A DNA stretch of 64,000 bases from Desulfovibrio sp. Huiquan2017 (GCF_017351175.1 NZ_JAFMPN010000007.1:124001-188000); one strand, 5' to 3'; counted from the first letter of the stretch, positions 51,682 to 61,590 are shown. Notes: generated by a model not told the origin, from the sequence alone. Numbers and translations are program-made.

Positions 51682-54357
51682 TCACCTTCCCGGACGGCGG
51701 AAAAGCGGGGCCTGGGCACATCCGCCCGACAGGCCGAGCGCCCGGTAGACCGCGTCCATGTCCACGGCCTCGCGCACCACGGAAGCCAGGTTGTCCAGGG
51801 CGTCCTCCAGGCCGAAGACGGTCTGGATCGCCTCCAGGGGCGAGAGCCCCTTGTCCATGCGCAACTGGTCGATGAACCAGCGGCGGAACCCGTCGGCGTC
51901 GAACAATCCATGCAGATAGGTGCCGAGCACCCGCCCGTCCGGACGCATGTATCCCAACGGCTCGCCCGCGTTGTCGCGCAGGGCCACGCGCAGATCGTCG
52001 GACAGCGGCTCGGTGCGGCCGTGGTGGATCTCGTAGCCGTGCACGGTCAGGCCCGAGGCCGAATGGGTACCGAAAGTCCGGGTCAGGGTCTTTTCGGGGC
52101 TCAGGGTGGTCTGCACCGGCAAGAGGTCGAAACCCTCCACGCGGGTGGTCTCGGACTCCAGGCCATAGGGGTCGTCCACTATGCGGCCGAGCATCTGGAA
52201 TCCACCGCAGATGCCGACGATGCGCGTGCGGCCCTCGGCCAGTTCGCGCAGGACGGCGGCCATGCCCGTGCCCTTGAGGGCGCGCATGTCCGGCACCGTG
52301 GACTTGGAGCCGGGAATGATCACCGCGTCGGGCGTTCCCACGTCGCGGGCGTCGGCCACCACGCGCACGCGCACGTCCGGCTCGGCGTAAAGCGGGTCGA
52401 TGTCGTTGAAATTCGAAATACGCGGCAGGTCCAGAACCACGATGTCCACGCACCGATCCTCGGGAAGCTTGTCGCCCTCGGGCCGGAACCCGTCCTTGAA
52501 CGAGACCGAATCCTCTTCGGGCAGGCCAAGGGCGTGGATATACGGCACCGTGCCGAGCACCGGCTTGCCCGTGCGCTCGAACATCTGGCCGAAGGCCGGG
52601 TCCAGCAGCGAGGCGTCGCCCCGGAAACGATTGATGACGTAGCCCTCCACCCGGCTGCGCTCTCCGGCCGTAAGCAAGCTCATGGTCCCGACGATGGAGG
52701 CGAAGACTCCGCCCCGGTCTATGTCCCCGGTGAGCAGGACGCGCGCCCCCGCGTACTCGGCCATGGTCATGTTGACGATGTCGTGGTGCTTGAGATTGAC
52801 CTCGGCCGGGCTGCCCGCCCCTTCCAGGACCAGGACGTCGTGCTCGTTGGCCAGGGAGTCGTAGGCCGCCTTGACCGCTTCCCAGGCGCGCGGCTTGTAC
52901 TCCACATACTCGCGCACGCTCATGTTGCCCACGGGACGCCCCATGACGATGACCTGCGAGCCGATGTCCGAGCCGGGCTTGAGCAGCACCGGGTTCATGC
53001 GCACATCCGGGTTCAGGCGGCAGGCCATGGCCTGGGTCACCTGGGCGCGGCCCATCTCGCCGCCCTGGTCGGTGACGTAGGAGTTGAGCGACATGTTCTG
53101 GGCCTTGAACGGGGCCACGTCGAAACCGTCCTGCAACAGGATACGGCAGAAGGCGGCCGCCAGCACGGATTTACCCGCGTTGGAGCTGGTCCCCTGGATC
53201 ATCAGGGCCGGAGTCCGACGGGTGCGCTTGACCACCGGACCGCGCGCCGTGCCCGCCACCCCCTCCATGGCCCGGATGAGCGTCTCGTTGTCCGCGCGGC
53301 CGCGCACGGCCACCCGGAACCACTTGTCGTCCAGGCCGGTGTAGTTGCCGCACAGCCGAATGCCGATGCGATACTCGCGGAGCAGACGGTCCCGCAGCAT
53401 GGCGGCATCCTGACCCACGCGATCCACGCGGCAGAAGAGATAGTTGGCCGCGCCCGGCAGGACCCTGAGGCCCGGCACCTGCCGGAGCCCCGAAGCCAGG
53501 GATTCGCGCAGCAACCTGGTTTGCTCACGGGTTTCGGCCAGGTAGGCCGCGTCCTTCAGGCAGCGTTCGCCGACCTTCTGGGCCAGGGTATTCACGGACC
53601 AAGCGGGCATATTGCGGTGAATGCGCAGGATCACGTCCGGGTCGGCGAAGGCCAGCCCCAGCCGCAGGCCGGGAATGGCGTAGGTCTTGGTCAGGGAGAG
53701 GACGCAGATGACGTTGGACGGCCGGTCGCGGGTCAACCGGTCCGCCCCCTCGGGCAAAAATTCCGCAAAGGACTCGTCCACCACGAAGGTGGACCGGGGA
53801 AACATGGCCGCCACCTCGCGCAGGTCGTTGGCCGAGACCACGGTGCCGGTGGGGTTGTTGGGGCTGCACAGGAAGACCAGGGAGGGCGTGGCCAGGAGTG
53901 TACCCATGGCCGGGAAGTTCACGGTAAAGTCGTCGGCGAGCGGCGGTTCCACCACGGGCAAACGATGGACCCGGCACGCCCGGGCATAATCCACATATGT
54001 GGGCGAAGGGATGATGGCCTGGCGAAATCCCTTGAGGGCGGCGATGGCGAAAAGCAATTCGGACGCGCCGTTGCCCGCCGTCACCTGCGTGGGCCAAACC
54101 TTGTAGCGCTCGGCCGCGGCCATGAGCAGCCGGGTGCAGTCCGGATCCGGATAGGCGTCCACCTCCTGGAGGGCCTGGCCGACCACCTGCCCGAGCCACG
54201 TCGGCGGCCCGAGGGGATTCACGTTGGCCGAAAAATCGAGGATATCCTCCGGCGCGCACCCTGCCGTCTCGGCCATGCGCCGCCGGTTCCCCCCGTGGGC
54301 GAACCGCCGTTCATCCAACACCTCGGGTATCCCAGCGAAAAGATTCTGCTTATCCAT
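51682..54357 (-). CDS. CobD-CobQ fusion: threonine-phosphate decarboxylase-like + cobyric acid synthase
   Basis: The 891-residue protein fuses two cobalamin enzymes. Residues 1 to about 365 are a PLP-dependent CobD/CobC-type enzyme ([34 protein letters not shown], and lysine in [14 protein letters not shown]). Residues about 375-891 are CobQ: an N-terminal P-loop-like ATPase ([25 protein letters not shown]) and a class I glutamine amidotransferase with the nucleophile in [10 protein letters not shown] and a histidine in LGTYLHGLF. It would amidate cobyrinate and supply aminopropanol phosphate. It follows the convergent diguanylate cyclase gene by 13 bp. Confidence 0.93.
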   Translation of the reverse strand: MDKQNLFAGIPEVLDERRFAHGGNRRRMAETAGCAPEDILDFSANVNPLGPPTWLGQVVGQALQEVDAYPDPDCTRLLMAAAERYKVWPTQVTAGNGASELLFAIAALKGFRQAIIPSPTYVDYARACRVHRLPVVEPPLADDFTVNFPAMGTLLATPSLVFLCSPNNPTGTVVSANDLREVAAMFPRSTFVVDESFAEFLPEGADRLTRDRPSNVICVLSLTKTYAIPGLRLGLAFADPDVILRIHRNMPAWSVNTLAQKVGERCLKDAAYLAETREQTRLLRESLASGLRQVPGLRVLPGAANYLFCRVDRVGQDAAMLRDRLLREYRIGIRLCGNYTGLDDKWFRVAVRGRADNETLIRAMEGVAGTARGPVVKRTRRTPALMIQGTSSNAGKSVLAAAFCRILLQDGFDVAPFKAQNMSLNSYVTDQGGEMGRAQVTQAMACRLNPDVRMNPVLLKPGSDIGSQVIVMGRPVGNMSVREYVEYKPRAWEAVKAAYDSLANEHDVLVLEGAGSPAEVNLKHHDIVNMTMAEYAGARVLLTGDIDRGGVFASIVGTMSLLTAGERSRVEGYVINRFRGDASLLDPAFGQMFERTGKPVLGTVPYIHALGLPEEDSVSFKDGFRPEGDKLPEDRCVDIVVLDLPRISNFNDIDPLYAEPDVRVRVVADARDVGTPDAVIIPGSKSTVPDMRALKGTGMAAVLRELAEGRTRIVGICGGFQMLGRIVDDPYGLESETTRVEGFDLLPVQTTLSPEKTLTRTFGTHSASGLTVHGYEIHHGRTEPLSDDLRVALRDNAGEPLGYMRPDGRVLGTYLHGLFDADGFRRWFIDQLRMDKGLSPLEAIQTVFGLEDALDNLASVVREAVDMDAVYRALGLSGGCAQAPLFRRPGR

Positions 54358-54470
54358 AGCAATCCGTCATCTGTAGAGAAATTCAAGATTTTCATTGGAA
54401 TACGCGCAAAGGGACCGGGTGTCCACTTCGGGATGGCGCGATGCGAAATCGACCGGGCGGCCCGGCCCGG

Positions 54471-54926
54471 CTACGGCGAAACAAGGGCGAGACCCCCCAA
54501 GGCCAGACCGCCGCAGAGGCACCAGTACGCCACGCCGAGCCAGCGTTGCCGCCCCAACAGCAAAGCCTCCTGCCGGAGGTGCTGTTCATAGGGATTGTCC
54601 GTGGCCTCCTTCAGCGAAGTGGCCCGGTACCGCGGGCGCAGAACCGCCAAGCCGATCAGCAGCGATGCCAACAAAAAAACCAGGGATGCGTAATAGGCGC
54701 AATAGACGAAGTCCCCGGTCCCAACGGACGGTTTGAAAAAACCGCCAAGGAGGCTGATGACTGCCAGATTCGCCGCGATCAAGACAGTGGAGAAGGTCTG
54801 AAGATGCGTCAGTTGGTGCTGCCGATCCTGCTTGGCTACTCTCAGGCTGGCGAGAATCAGCCGTTCGATCTCTCCGTCAACCGGCTTCAGCTCATCTTGC
54901 AAAGTCTCGTCCCGTTCCCCCTTCAT
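54471..54926 (-). CDS. Small membrane protein, three helices
   Basis: The 151-residue protein has a charged N-terminus (1-40, helical, MKGERDETLQDELKPVDGEIERL), helices at about 45-63 (FSTVLIAANLAVISLLGGFF), 75-98 (VYCAYYASLVFLLASLLIGLAVL) and 130-149. A cytoplasmic loop with RQEALLLGRQRW separates the last two. I do not recognise a family. The start overlaps the stop of the upstream zinc-ribbon gene (ATGA), so the two are translated together. Confidence 0.74.
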   Translation of the reverse strand: MKGERDETLQDELKPVDGEIERLILASLRVAKQDRQHQLTHLQTFSTVLIAANLAVISLLGGFFKPSVGTGDFVYCAYYASLVFLLASLLIGLAVLRPRYRATSLKEATDNPYEQHLRQEALLLGRQRWLGVAYWCLCGGLALGGLALVSP

Positions 54927-55147
54927 GACTGGTAATAAGGTTTTTTACAGTATCGACAATAATATACTTCACGCCACGTATTCCCGACGGATTCCGGCAA
55001 ATTCCGCAAGCCGCGCCCCAGTGAAGCCTTGTCTGTCGGCCGGGGAGAAAGCGGAGGGATGCCCGGATGGTGGAAGGCATCATCAACCCCTTCAAGGCGT
55101 ATCATAACTTCTCCGCAACGAGGACAACAGACGTTCAGGGTATCCAT
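54923..55147 (-). CDS. Small zinc-ribbon protein coupled to membrane protein
   Basis: The 74-residue protein (MDTLNVCCPRCGEVMIRLEG...VYYCRYCKKPYYQS) has two CxxC knuckles (CCPRC and CRYC) flanking a 45-residue insert with KASLGRGLRNLPES. A GGAGGGAAATCCC site precedes ATG 55147. It overlaps the next gene by 4 bp. No enzymatic motif. It may recruit or regulate the membrane protein; function is unknown. Confidence 0.72.
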   Translation of the reverse strand: MDTLNVCCPRCGEVMIRLEGVDDAFHHPGIPPLSPRPTDKASLGRGLRNLPESVGNTWREVYYCRYCKKPYYQS

Positions 55148-55401
55148 GGGATTTCCCTCCGGTTTGTTTGGCGTATTGGGCTGAAACATGGGCTCAACGG
55201 CCCAACTCCACATGAAAACCATAGACACGCCGGTGGAAAACTTCAAACACTATCTCCATCCTTACGGCCGGCCCGAACCAGGGTGTTCCCACTTTCCTGC
55301 TGGTAATCATTCCCGATTCATGCAATCCTGCGTGGGCGTCCCGCCGCCTTCCCTGCGGGGCCGTATCCGACACTTTTTCAATGCCACGACGGAGGCGCAT
55401 C

Positions 55402-57459
55402 ATGTGGAAGCGCGCGGTTTGCACCAAGGATTGTCCCGACACCTGCGGCCTGCTGGTCCGGGTTGAGAACGGCCGGATCACTCAAGTCAAGGGCGATCCG
55501 GACCATCCCTACACGCAGGGATTCATCTGCAAGAAGGGAGCGCGGTTCCCGGAACATGTGCACGGCGAGGCGCGGCTGACCACGCCGCTTCGGCGCACCG
55601 GCCCCAAGGGCAGCGGCCGGTTCGCGCCGATCTCCTGGGACGAGGCCCTGGACGAAGTGGCCGACAACATCAAGCGGGTGGCCGAGGAATTCGGGCCCGA
55701 GGCCGTACTGCCCTACTCCTATGCCGGACACATGGGCATGGTCCACCGCAACTCGGGCAACGCCTTCTTCAACAAGCTCGGCGCCAGCCGCCTGGACCAG
55801 ACCATCTGCGGCCCGGCGGCCACGGCGGGCTTCAAGGCCTCCCTGGGAGGCGGCCCGAGCACTGAAATCCAGGAAGCCGCCCAATCCGACCTCATCGTCA
55901 TCTGGGGCAACAACACCCTGGTCACCAACGTCCACGCCTGGCCGCACTTCACCCGCGCGCGCAAAAACGGCGCGCGGATCGTGGTCATCGACCCCTACCG
56001 CAACCCCACGGCCAGAGAGGCGGACACCCACCTCATGCTCCGGCCCGGCACGGACGCGGCCCTGGCCCTGGCGGTCATGCACGTGCTCATCGCCGAGGAT
56101 CTCGTCGATCACGAATTCATCCGCTCGAAGACCGTCGGCTTCAACCGGCTCAGGGAGCGCGCCCAGGAATGGCCGCCCGCCCGGGCCGCCGAGACCTGCG
56201 GCCTGAGCGAGGCCGACATCACGGCCTTCGCCCGCGCCTACGGCACGGCCCGCGCGCCGTACATCCGCACCGGCTGGGGCCCGGCCCGGCAACTGGCGGG
56301 CGGCATGGCCATGCGGACCATCGCCCTGCTCCCGGCCCTGGTCAACGCCTTCGCCAAGCCCGGCGGCGGCATCACCCGCTCGCTGGGCGGCGCGCCCGGC
56401 AAGACCGCGAGTCTGCTGCGCGATGATCTCCGCCCCGAGGGCACGCGTACCGTGAACATGGTCCACCTGGGCCACGCCCTGACCGAACTTGCCGACCCGC
56501 CGGTCATGCTCTTCTACAACTACCTGTCCAACCCCGCGGCCGTGGCCCCCCAGTCGGCGCAGGTCATGGCCGGACTGGCCCGCGAGGACCTGTTCACCGT
56601 GGTCCAGGAGCTGTACATGACCGACACCGCCCAATATGCGGACGTCATCCTGCCCGGCGCAAGCTTCCTCGAAGTGGGCGACATCTACCGCTGCTACGGC
56701 CACAACTACATCCAGATCGCCCGGCCGGTGATCGAGCCCGTGGGCGACAGCCGCCCCACCCTGGACATCTTCCAGGCCCTGGCCGCCCGCATGGGATACA
56801 CGGAGGAGGTCTTCTCCCTGACCGAGGAGGAGTGCATCGAACGCATCCTGGCCGAAGCCGACTCGCCCTACATGAATGGCGTGGACCTCGACGCCCTGCG
56901 CCGGGGGGACCCTGTACGCCTGAACATCCCGGCCAACCCCTTTGCCGGGGGATTCAGAACCCCGTCCGGCAAGGTGGAATTCTTCTCACAGGCCATGGCC
57001 GACCAGGGGCTCGACCCCCTGCCCGACGGCACGCCCGTGCGCGACCCCGAGGGCGGCGAAGCGTACCCGCTCGAATACATCACCCCGCCCCACCCCCTGC
57101 TGCTCAACTCCGCCTTCAACGAGGTCGAGGCCATCCGGGAGCGGGTCGGCGGCCCCCGGGTGCTCATCCACCCGGAAACCGCCGCCGCGCGGAGCATCGC
57201 CCAAGGCACGACCGTCCGCGTGTTCAACGCACGCGGCTCGAACACCGCCCGGGCCGAGATCACCGAGGACACCCGCCCGGAGCTGCTCGTGGCCGAGGGG
57301 CTGCACTGGCCCAACGCCGTGCCCGGTCAAGGTTCCAACCAGCTCACCAGCCAACGGTTGACGGACATGGGCAATACGTGCGCATTCCACTGCAACCGGG
57401 TGGAGGTGGAACCCCTGGCCGAACCGGAACGCGCGCCCGGCGAAGCGCAACCGGCCTGA
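55402..57459 (+). CDS. Molybdopterin-dependent oxidoreductase (catalytic subunit)
   Basis: The 685-residue enzyme belongs to the DMSO reductase superfamily. An N-terminal [4Fe-4S] motif is present (CTKDCPDTCGL... and later GFICKKG). The central and C-terminal parts bind the bis-MGD cofactor (SGNAFFNKLGASRLD, WGNNTLVTNVH, TDTAQYADVILPGASFLE, HPETAAARSIAQG). A ligand-type cysteine is in TICGPAATAGF; no selenocysteine codon was seen. No signal peptide or electron-transfer subunits are adjacent, so it is probably cytoplasmic and its substrate is unknown. ATG 55402 has GGAGG upstream. Confidence 0.9.
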   Translation: MWKRAVCTKDCPDTCGLLVRVENGRITQVKGDPDHPYTQGFICKKGARFPEHVHGEARLTTPLRRTGPKGSGRFAPISWDEALDEVADNIKRVAEEFGPEAVLPYSYAGHMGMVHRNSGNAFFNKLGASRLDQTICGPAATAGFKASLGGGPSTEIQEAAQSDLIVIWGNNTLVTNVHAWPHFTRARKNGARIVVIDPYRNPTAREADTHLMLRPGTDAALALAVMHVLIAEDLVDHEFIRSKTVGFNRLRERAQEWPPARAAETCGLSEADITAFARAYGTARAPYIRTGWGPARQLAGGMAMRTIALLPALVNAFAKPGGGITRSLGGAPGKTASLLRDDLRPEGTRTVNMVHLGHALTELADPPVMLFYNYLSNPAAVAPQSAQVMAGLAREDLFTVVQELYMTDTAQYADVILPGASFLEVGDIYRCYGHNYIQIARPVIEPVGDSRPTLDIFQALAARMGYTEEVFSLTEEECIERILAEADSPYMNGVDLDALRRGDPVRLNIPANPFAGGFRTPSGKVEFFSQAMADQGLDPLPDGTPVRDPEGGEAYPLEYITPPHPLLLNSAFNEVEAIRERVGGPRVLIHPETAAARSIAQGTTVRVFNARGSNTARAEITEDTRPELLVAEGLHWPNAVPGQGSNQLTSQRLTDMGNTCAFHCNRVEVEPLAEPERAPGEAQPA

Positions 57460-57463
57460 CGCC

Positions 57464-58342
57464 ATGCGACGCTCCATGAGACCACTTCTCCGTCTGCTCT
57501 GCGCGGCCCTGCTGTCCCTCCTCTGCGCCTGCGCCATCCATCGGGGGCCGCAGGACACGCCGGTCCGCATCGTCGAGGCCGACGGCGTGTCCCTGGCCTA
57601 CCGCACCTTGGGCAGCGGCCCGCCCCTGTTGCTCATCATGGGCTACGCCGGGACCATGGACGTCTGGGACGGCCCCCTGGTGGCCGAACTGGCCCGGAGC
57701 CGGACCGTGATTCTTTTCGACAACCGGGGCATGGGGTATTCCGGCACGGACGGAACGCCCCTGACCATCGACCTGATGGCCTCGGACGCCCTGGCCCTGC
57801 TGGATGCGCTCGGCCTTGCGCGGGCCGACGTCATGGGCTGGTCCATGGGGTCGATCATCGCCCAGGAAATGGCCCTGACCCACCCGGAACGAGTCGGCAA
57901 GCTGATCCTCTACGGCACGGCCGTGGACCCGGCCCCGGTCATGGCCGCTCTGGACGACATGGGCACCCTGGCGCCGGAAGACTTCCTGGCCCGGCTCTTC
58001 CCCGAGCCGTGGAGGACCGCCCATCCCGACATCTATTCCCGCCTGCCCGCGCCCGCAATCGCGCCTTCCCCGGACGTGATCCGACAGCAATACCGGGCCC
58101 TGGACGCCTGGCCGGGCACCCGCGACCGCCTGGCCGCGCTCGACCGGCAAACCCTGATCATCGTGGGCGAGGCGGACCGGGTCACGCCCCCGGACCAGGC
58201 CCTGGACGCCGCCGCGCTCATCCCCGGCGCGTGGCTCGCCCGCTATAAGGGAGCCGGACACTGGCTGATGTACCAGGCCGGGCAGGACATGGCCCGGACC
58301 ATCGAGGATTTCCTGACCGTCCATCAGGACCTGCTGCGCTGA
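57464..58342 (+). CDS. Lipoprotein alpha/beta hydrolase
   Basis: The 292-residue product has a signal peptide with a lipobox-like LCAC (about 20-23). The hydrolase fold shows GSGPPLLLIMGYAGTMDVWDG (oxyanion region), the nucleophile elbow GWSMGS, the acid near ADRVTPP, and the histidine in GAGHWLMYQ. It begins 4 bp after the molybdoenzyme stop, so co-transcription is likely. Esterase or lipase activity at the membrane is expected. Palindrome GGGAAAGCGCTTTCCC follows at 58365-58380. Confidence 0.87.
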   Translation: MRRSMRPLLRLLCAALLSLLCACAIHRGPQDTPVRIVEADGVSLAYRTLGSGPPLLLIMGYAGTMDVWDGPLVAELARSRTVILFDNRGMGYSGTDGTPLTIDLMASDALALLDALGLARADVMGWSMGSIIAQEMALTHPERVGKLILYGTAVDPAPVMAALDDMGTLAPEDFLARLFPEPWRTAHPDIYSRLPAPAIAPSPDVIRQQYRALDAWPGTRDRLAALDRQTLIIVGEADRVTPPDQALDAAALIPGAWLARYKGAGHWLMYQAGQDMARTIEDFLTVHQDLLR

Positions 58343-58364
58343 AAGATGTGGGTGCCCGGCGAAA

Positions 58365-58380
58365 GGGAAAGCGCTTTCCC
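58365..58380. other. Perfect palindrome downstream of the hydrolase gene
   Basis: GGGAAAGCGCTTTCCC is perfectly self-complementary, without a T-run. It may act as a hairpin or as an operator for the 58482 gene; no evidence separates the two. Confidence 0.35.
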
Positions 58381-58481
58381 GCCCCCCGGAACTCCGGGTA
58401 TCCGCGGAAACATTGCTTTTCCTGGAGCGACAAGCTAATAGGCCGTATTGCCCGTCCTGTACGGCTTGACAATGGAGCCCC

Positions 58482-59753
58482 ATGCGAAGAGTCCACGCCT
58501 ACATATTCCTCATTCTCCTCCTGCTGCCATCCGTGGCGGCGGCGGAGGAGCAGGCCTATCCCTTCACGGACCCCTACCGGGCCACGGTATTGGGCACGCC
58601 CGCCACGGCGCGCTACCAGTTCGCGGCCCCGGTGTTGCCGGACGTCCGGGCCATCCGCATTGAGGGCAGACAGGTGCCGGAGGTCTTCGAATACAGCCGG
58701 GACATGAATTTCACCACGGCGCTGCAGGACCACGCAGCCCCGCTCATCTTCGTCATCGCGGGCACGGGAGCGGAACACAATTCCGGCAAGATGTCCTTCC
58801 TGACCCAGGTCTTCCACGAGGCCGGATACCACGTGGTCGCCCTGTCCTCGCCCACGCACATGAATTTCGTCGTCAGCGCCTCGCAGCACGCGGTGCCGGG
58901 ATACGTCCCCTACGACGTGACCGACCTGAATCGGGTCATGGGCTGGATCCGCGAGGAGCTGGTCAAGGAATGCCAGATCACCGGATACAGCGTTGCCGGG
59001 TACAGCCTGGGCGCCCTGCACGCGGCTTTCCTGGCCAAGCGGGACGCCGAGACGCACGAATTCGACTTCCGGCACGTGCTCATGATCAATCCGCCGGTCT
59101 CCCTGTACCGCTCGGTGACCCGGCTGGACTCCTGGGTAACCGACGAAAACCTGGGCCGTACCACGGTGCATCGTGAGATCGCGGGCTTCATCGACCGCTT
59201 CTCGGACTACTACCTGCACGCCGAGGTAACCGACCTGGACGACGATTTCATGTACGACATGATCACGGACATCGGCCTGAGCAAGCGCGACTTCAAGACG
59301 CTCATCGGGGCCGCCTTCCGGGTCTCGTCCGCGTCCATGATCTTCAGTTCCGACGTCTGCCTGCAGGCCGAATACCTGGTGCCGCCGGACCAATACCCGC
59401 TCAAAACGGCCACTCCGCTCCTGGACTATGCCCGGCAGGCCTTCGACATCTCCTTCGAACAATACCTGGACGAGTACATGCTGCCCTACCTGCGCTACCG
59501 GAATCCGACCATCACCCGGGCCCAGGTCATTCGGCAGTCCAGCCTGGAGTCCATCCGGGGCTGGCTCGAAAAGACGGACAAGGTCGTGGTGGTGGGCACA
59601 AAGGACGACGTCATCCTGAGCTATAAGGACGAACAATTCCTGGAAACGGTTTTCAGCCACGGCCGGGCGGTGCTCTTCGAGCACGGCGGGCACTGCGGAA
59701 ACATGATGCACCCGACCTTTGTCCGGGCGCTGAAGGAAAAGGTGCGCCTGTGA
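58482..59753 (+). CDS. Secreted alpha/beta hydrolase-like protein linked to mlaA
   Basis: The 423-residue protein has a signal peptide (1-21, VAAAEE). LIFVIAGTGAEHNSGKMSFLTQVFHEAGYHVVALSSPTH and the elbow GYSLGALHAA show an alpha/beta hydrolase. The final histidine is in EHGGHCGN. The product lies 1 codon from the next gene, mlaA (stop/start overlap), a linkage that suggests a role in outer-membrane lipid handling, perhaps as a phospholipase. That role is inferred from position. Confidence 0.83.
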   Translation: MRRVHAYIFLILLLLPSVAAAEEQAYPFTDPYRATVLGTPATARYQFAAPVLPDVRAIRIEGRQVPEVFEYSRDMNFTTALQDHAAPLIFVIAGTGAEHNSGKMSFLTQVFHEAGYHVVALSSPTHMNFVVSASQHAVPGYVPYDVTDLNRVMGWIREELVKECQITGYSVAGYSLGALHAAFLAKRDAETHEFDFRHVLMINPPVSLYRSVTRLDSWVTDENLGRTTVHREIAGFIDRFSDYYLHAEVTDLDDDFMYDMITDIGLSKRDFKTLIGAAFRVSSASMIFSSDVCLQAEYLVPPDQYPLKTATPLLDYARQAFDISFEQYLDEYMLPYLRYRNPTITRAQVIRQSSLESIRGWLEKTDKVVVVGTKDDVILSYKDEQFLETVFSHGRAVLFEHGGHCGNMMHPTFVRALKEKVRL

Positions 59754-60550
59754 GCATGCGCGCGGCCGTCCTGCTCCTGCTGGCCACGCTGGTCCTCCCC
59801 CTGATGGGCGGATGCGGCCCCAAGGTGATGAACGTGACCGATCCGCTGGCCGGGCCCGACCCCGCCGGATTCCGGACCACGGTCCACCACTGGCCCACGG
59901 AAGATTCCCCCTCCCTGCGCTTCCTGAACGTCTACGATCCGTGGGAGCCCATGAACCGCAACCTGTATGAGGTCAACGCCAGCCTGGACAAGTACGTCAT
60001 GTACCCGGCGGCCACCCTGTACAAGGTCTTCATCCCCGAGCCCATTCGCACCGGGGTCCGAAATTTCTACAACAACCTGAACGAGATGCCCACCGCGCTC
60101 AACAGCATCCTCCAGGGGCGCATGCGAAAGGCGGCCATCTCCTTCACGCGCTTCCTGATCAACTCGACATTCGGCCTGCTCGGCGTGCGCGACCTGGCCT
60201 CGCGCAACAAGAAGCTGCCGCGCCAGAACGAGGACGTGGGCCAGACCCTGGGCTACTGGGGACTTGGCCCGGGCCCGTACTTCGTCATGCCGGTCATGGG
60301 CCCGTCCAGCGTGCGCGACACGGTAGGTTTCGGCGGCGACATCCTGATCCTCTACGTGGAGGTGGAGATGATCTACCAGGCCGCGGGTATGGACGACACC
60401 CGCCCCCTGGACCTGACCGACCTGATCCTCCGGGGCCTGAACATCCGCGCCAACACCGCCTTCAGCTACCACTCCACCGGCTCGCCCTTCGAATACGAGA
60501 TGGTCCGGTTCATCTACACCAAGAAACGCGAACTGGACATCCAGCGATAA
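59750..60550 (+). CDS. mlaA: Outer-membrane lipid asymmetry lipoprotein MlaA (VacJ)
   Basis: The 266-residue lipoprotein removes mislocalised phospholipid from the outer leaflet. The lipobox is LMGGC; the VacJ domain starts NVYDPWEPMNRNLYEVNASLDKYV and continues VRNFYNNLNEMPTALNSILQG, FLINSTFGLLG and DVGQTLGYWGLGPGPYFVMPVMGPSSVRD. It overlaps the hydrolase gene by 4 bp. No mlaBCDEF genes are in the window. It ends 57 bp from the convergent lysR gene. Confidence 0.94.
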   Translation: MSMRAAVLLLLATLVLPLMGGCGPKVMNVTDPLAGPDPAGFRTTVHHWPTEDSPSLRFLNVYDPWEPMNRNLYEVNASLDKYVMYPAATLYKVFIPEPIRTGVRNFYNNLNEMPTALNSILQGRMRKAAISFTRFLINSTFGLLGVRDLASRNKKLPRQNEDVGQTLGYWGLGPGPYFVMPVMGPSSVRDTVGFGGDILILYVEVEMIYQAAGMDDTRPLDLTDLILRGLNIRANTAFSYHSTGSPFEYEMVRFIYTKKRELDIQR

Positions 60551-60607
60551 CCGCGCCGCGCGCTTCCCATGCTCTTCCCGCCGCGCGTAAAAACGGCCGC
60601 GAAGGCG

Positions 60608-61468
60608 CTATCGGCGGGCGGACTCGTCCTCTTCGAGAAAGGCGGCGACGAGGTGTTCCCTGAAGCAGGCCACAGCAGCCGAGACGGGAGCGTTCCGCGT
60701 ATGCAGGACAACGCTTGACGGCGGCAACGCGGGCAGGCCGTGCCGCGTATCGAGACCCACCAGATCGTGGGGGAGCGTCCGCTCTATGGCAGGCGTCACC
60801 GCCAGCCCCGCCCGGGCCGCGTCGAGAACGCCGGACACCCCCCGACTCACGTAGAAAATTCGATAGGGCAGCCCAGCCTCCGCCAGGGCGCGCAACGCCC
60901 AGTCGCGAAAAACGCACCCCTCCTCCACGGCCAAGGGAAGGCGGCCGGGCCGATTCAGGTCGAATCCGGGCCGCGCCGCCCAGACCAGCCGATCCCGACA
61001 AACAACCTGCCCGCCCGCATAGGCGTCGGTGCACAGGCCTATATCCAGCTCGCCCTCGTCAAGTCCCCTTTTGACCATATCGCTCGTCCAGCAATGCATC
61101 TCCACGATGACGTCCGGGTGGTTCTGCGCAAACCCGGCGAGCAGCCTCGGCAACAGTCCCATGGTGTAATGCTCGGGCGAACCGAAGCGGATAACCCCTT
61201 CGAGCCGCGCATCGGTGAGCGACAGGACGGCATCGTCATGGCGCTGAACGATATCCCGCGCATGGCTGATCAACAATTTCCCCTCCGGGGTGAGCCGGGC
61301 CGTCTTTCCATCCCGTATGAACAAAGGCCTGCCCACCTCTTCCTCCAACCTCCGGACCTGCACGCTTACCGCAGACTGGGAACGGTTCACCTGAGCGCCC
61401 GCGCGGGTGAAGCTCCGGGTGGCGGCAACGGCAAGGAAGGTGCGCAAATATTCGGTCGGCAATTGCAT
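60608..61468 (-). CDS. LysR-type transcriptional regulator
   Basis: The 286-residue regulator has the N-terminal winged helix-turn-helix (YLRTFLAVAATRSFTRAGAQVNRSQSAVSVQVRRLEEEVG, about 7-46) and a LysR substrate-binding domain. It is divergent from a flavin reductase-like gene with a 122-bp intergenic region that holds the palindrome ATGATGA-N7-TCATCAT. By family habit it probably controls that gene and itself. The co-inducer is unknown. Confidence 0.93.
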   Translation of the reverse strand: MQLPTEYLRTFLAVAATRSFTRAGAQVNRSQSAVSVQVRRLEEEVGRPLFIRDGKTARLTPEGKLLISHARDIVQRHDDAVLSLTDARLEGVIRFGSPEHYTMGLLPRLLAGFAQNHPDVIVEMHCWTSDMVKRGLDEGELDIGLCTDAYAGGQVVCRDRLVWAARPGFDLNRPGRLPLAVEEGCVFRDWALRALAEAGLPYRIFYVSRGVSGVLDAARAGLAVTPAIERTLPHDLVGLDTRHGLPALPPSSVVLHTRNAPVSAAVACFREHLVAAFLEEDESARR

Positions 61469-61469
61469 T

Positions 61470-61490
61470 ATGATGATCTCTCTTCATCAT
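61470..61490. promoter_or_regulatory. Candidate LysR operator
   Basis: ATGATGA-TCTCTCT-TCATCAT, perfect 7-bp arms with a 7-bp spacer, lies just before the lysR start codon in the divergent region. The T-N11-A geometry of LysR sites fits only loosely. The rest of the gap to the reductase gene is AT-rich. Confidence 0.4.
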
Positions 61491-61590
61491 TTTAAAAAAA
61501 ACAATTCATTTAACATATCCAATAGACAGCCTTAGTCTTGCCGTCAATCGATTCTCACCCACACAGACCGCAACGCGGCAAGGAGATAGA

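Noticed and set aside
55402-57459. Selenocysteine in the molybdopterin oxidoreductase
   Set aside because: The frame has no internal TGA, and the position in the family pattern is a normal cysteine (TICGPAAT).
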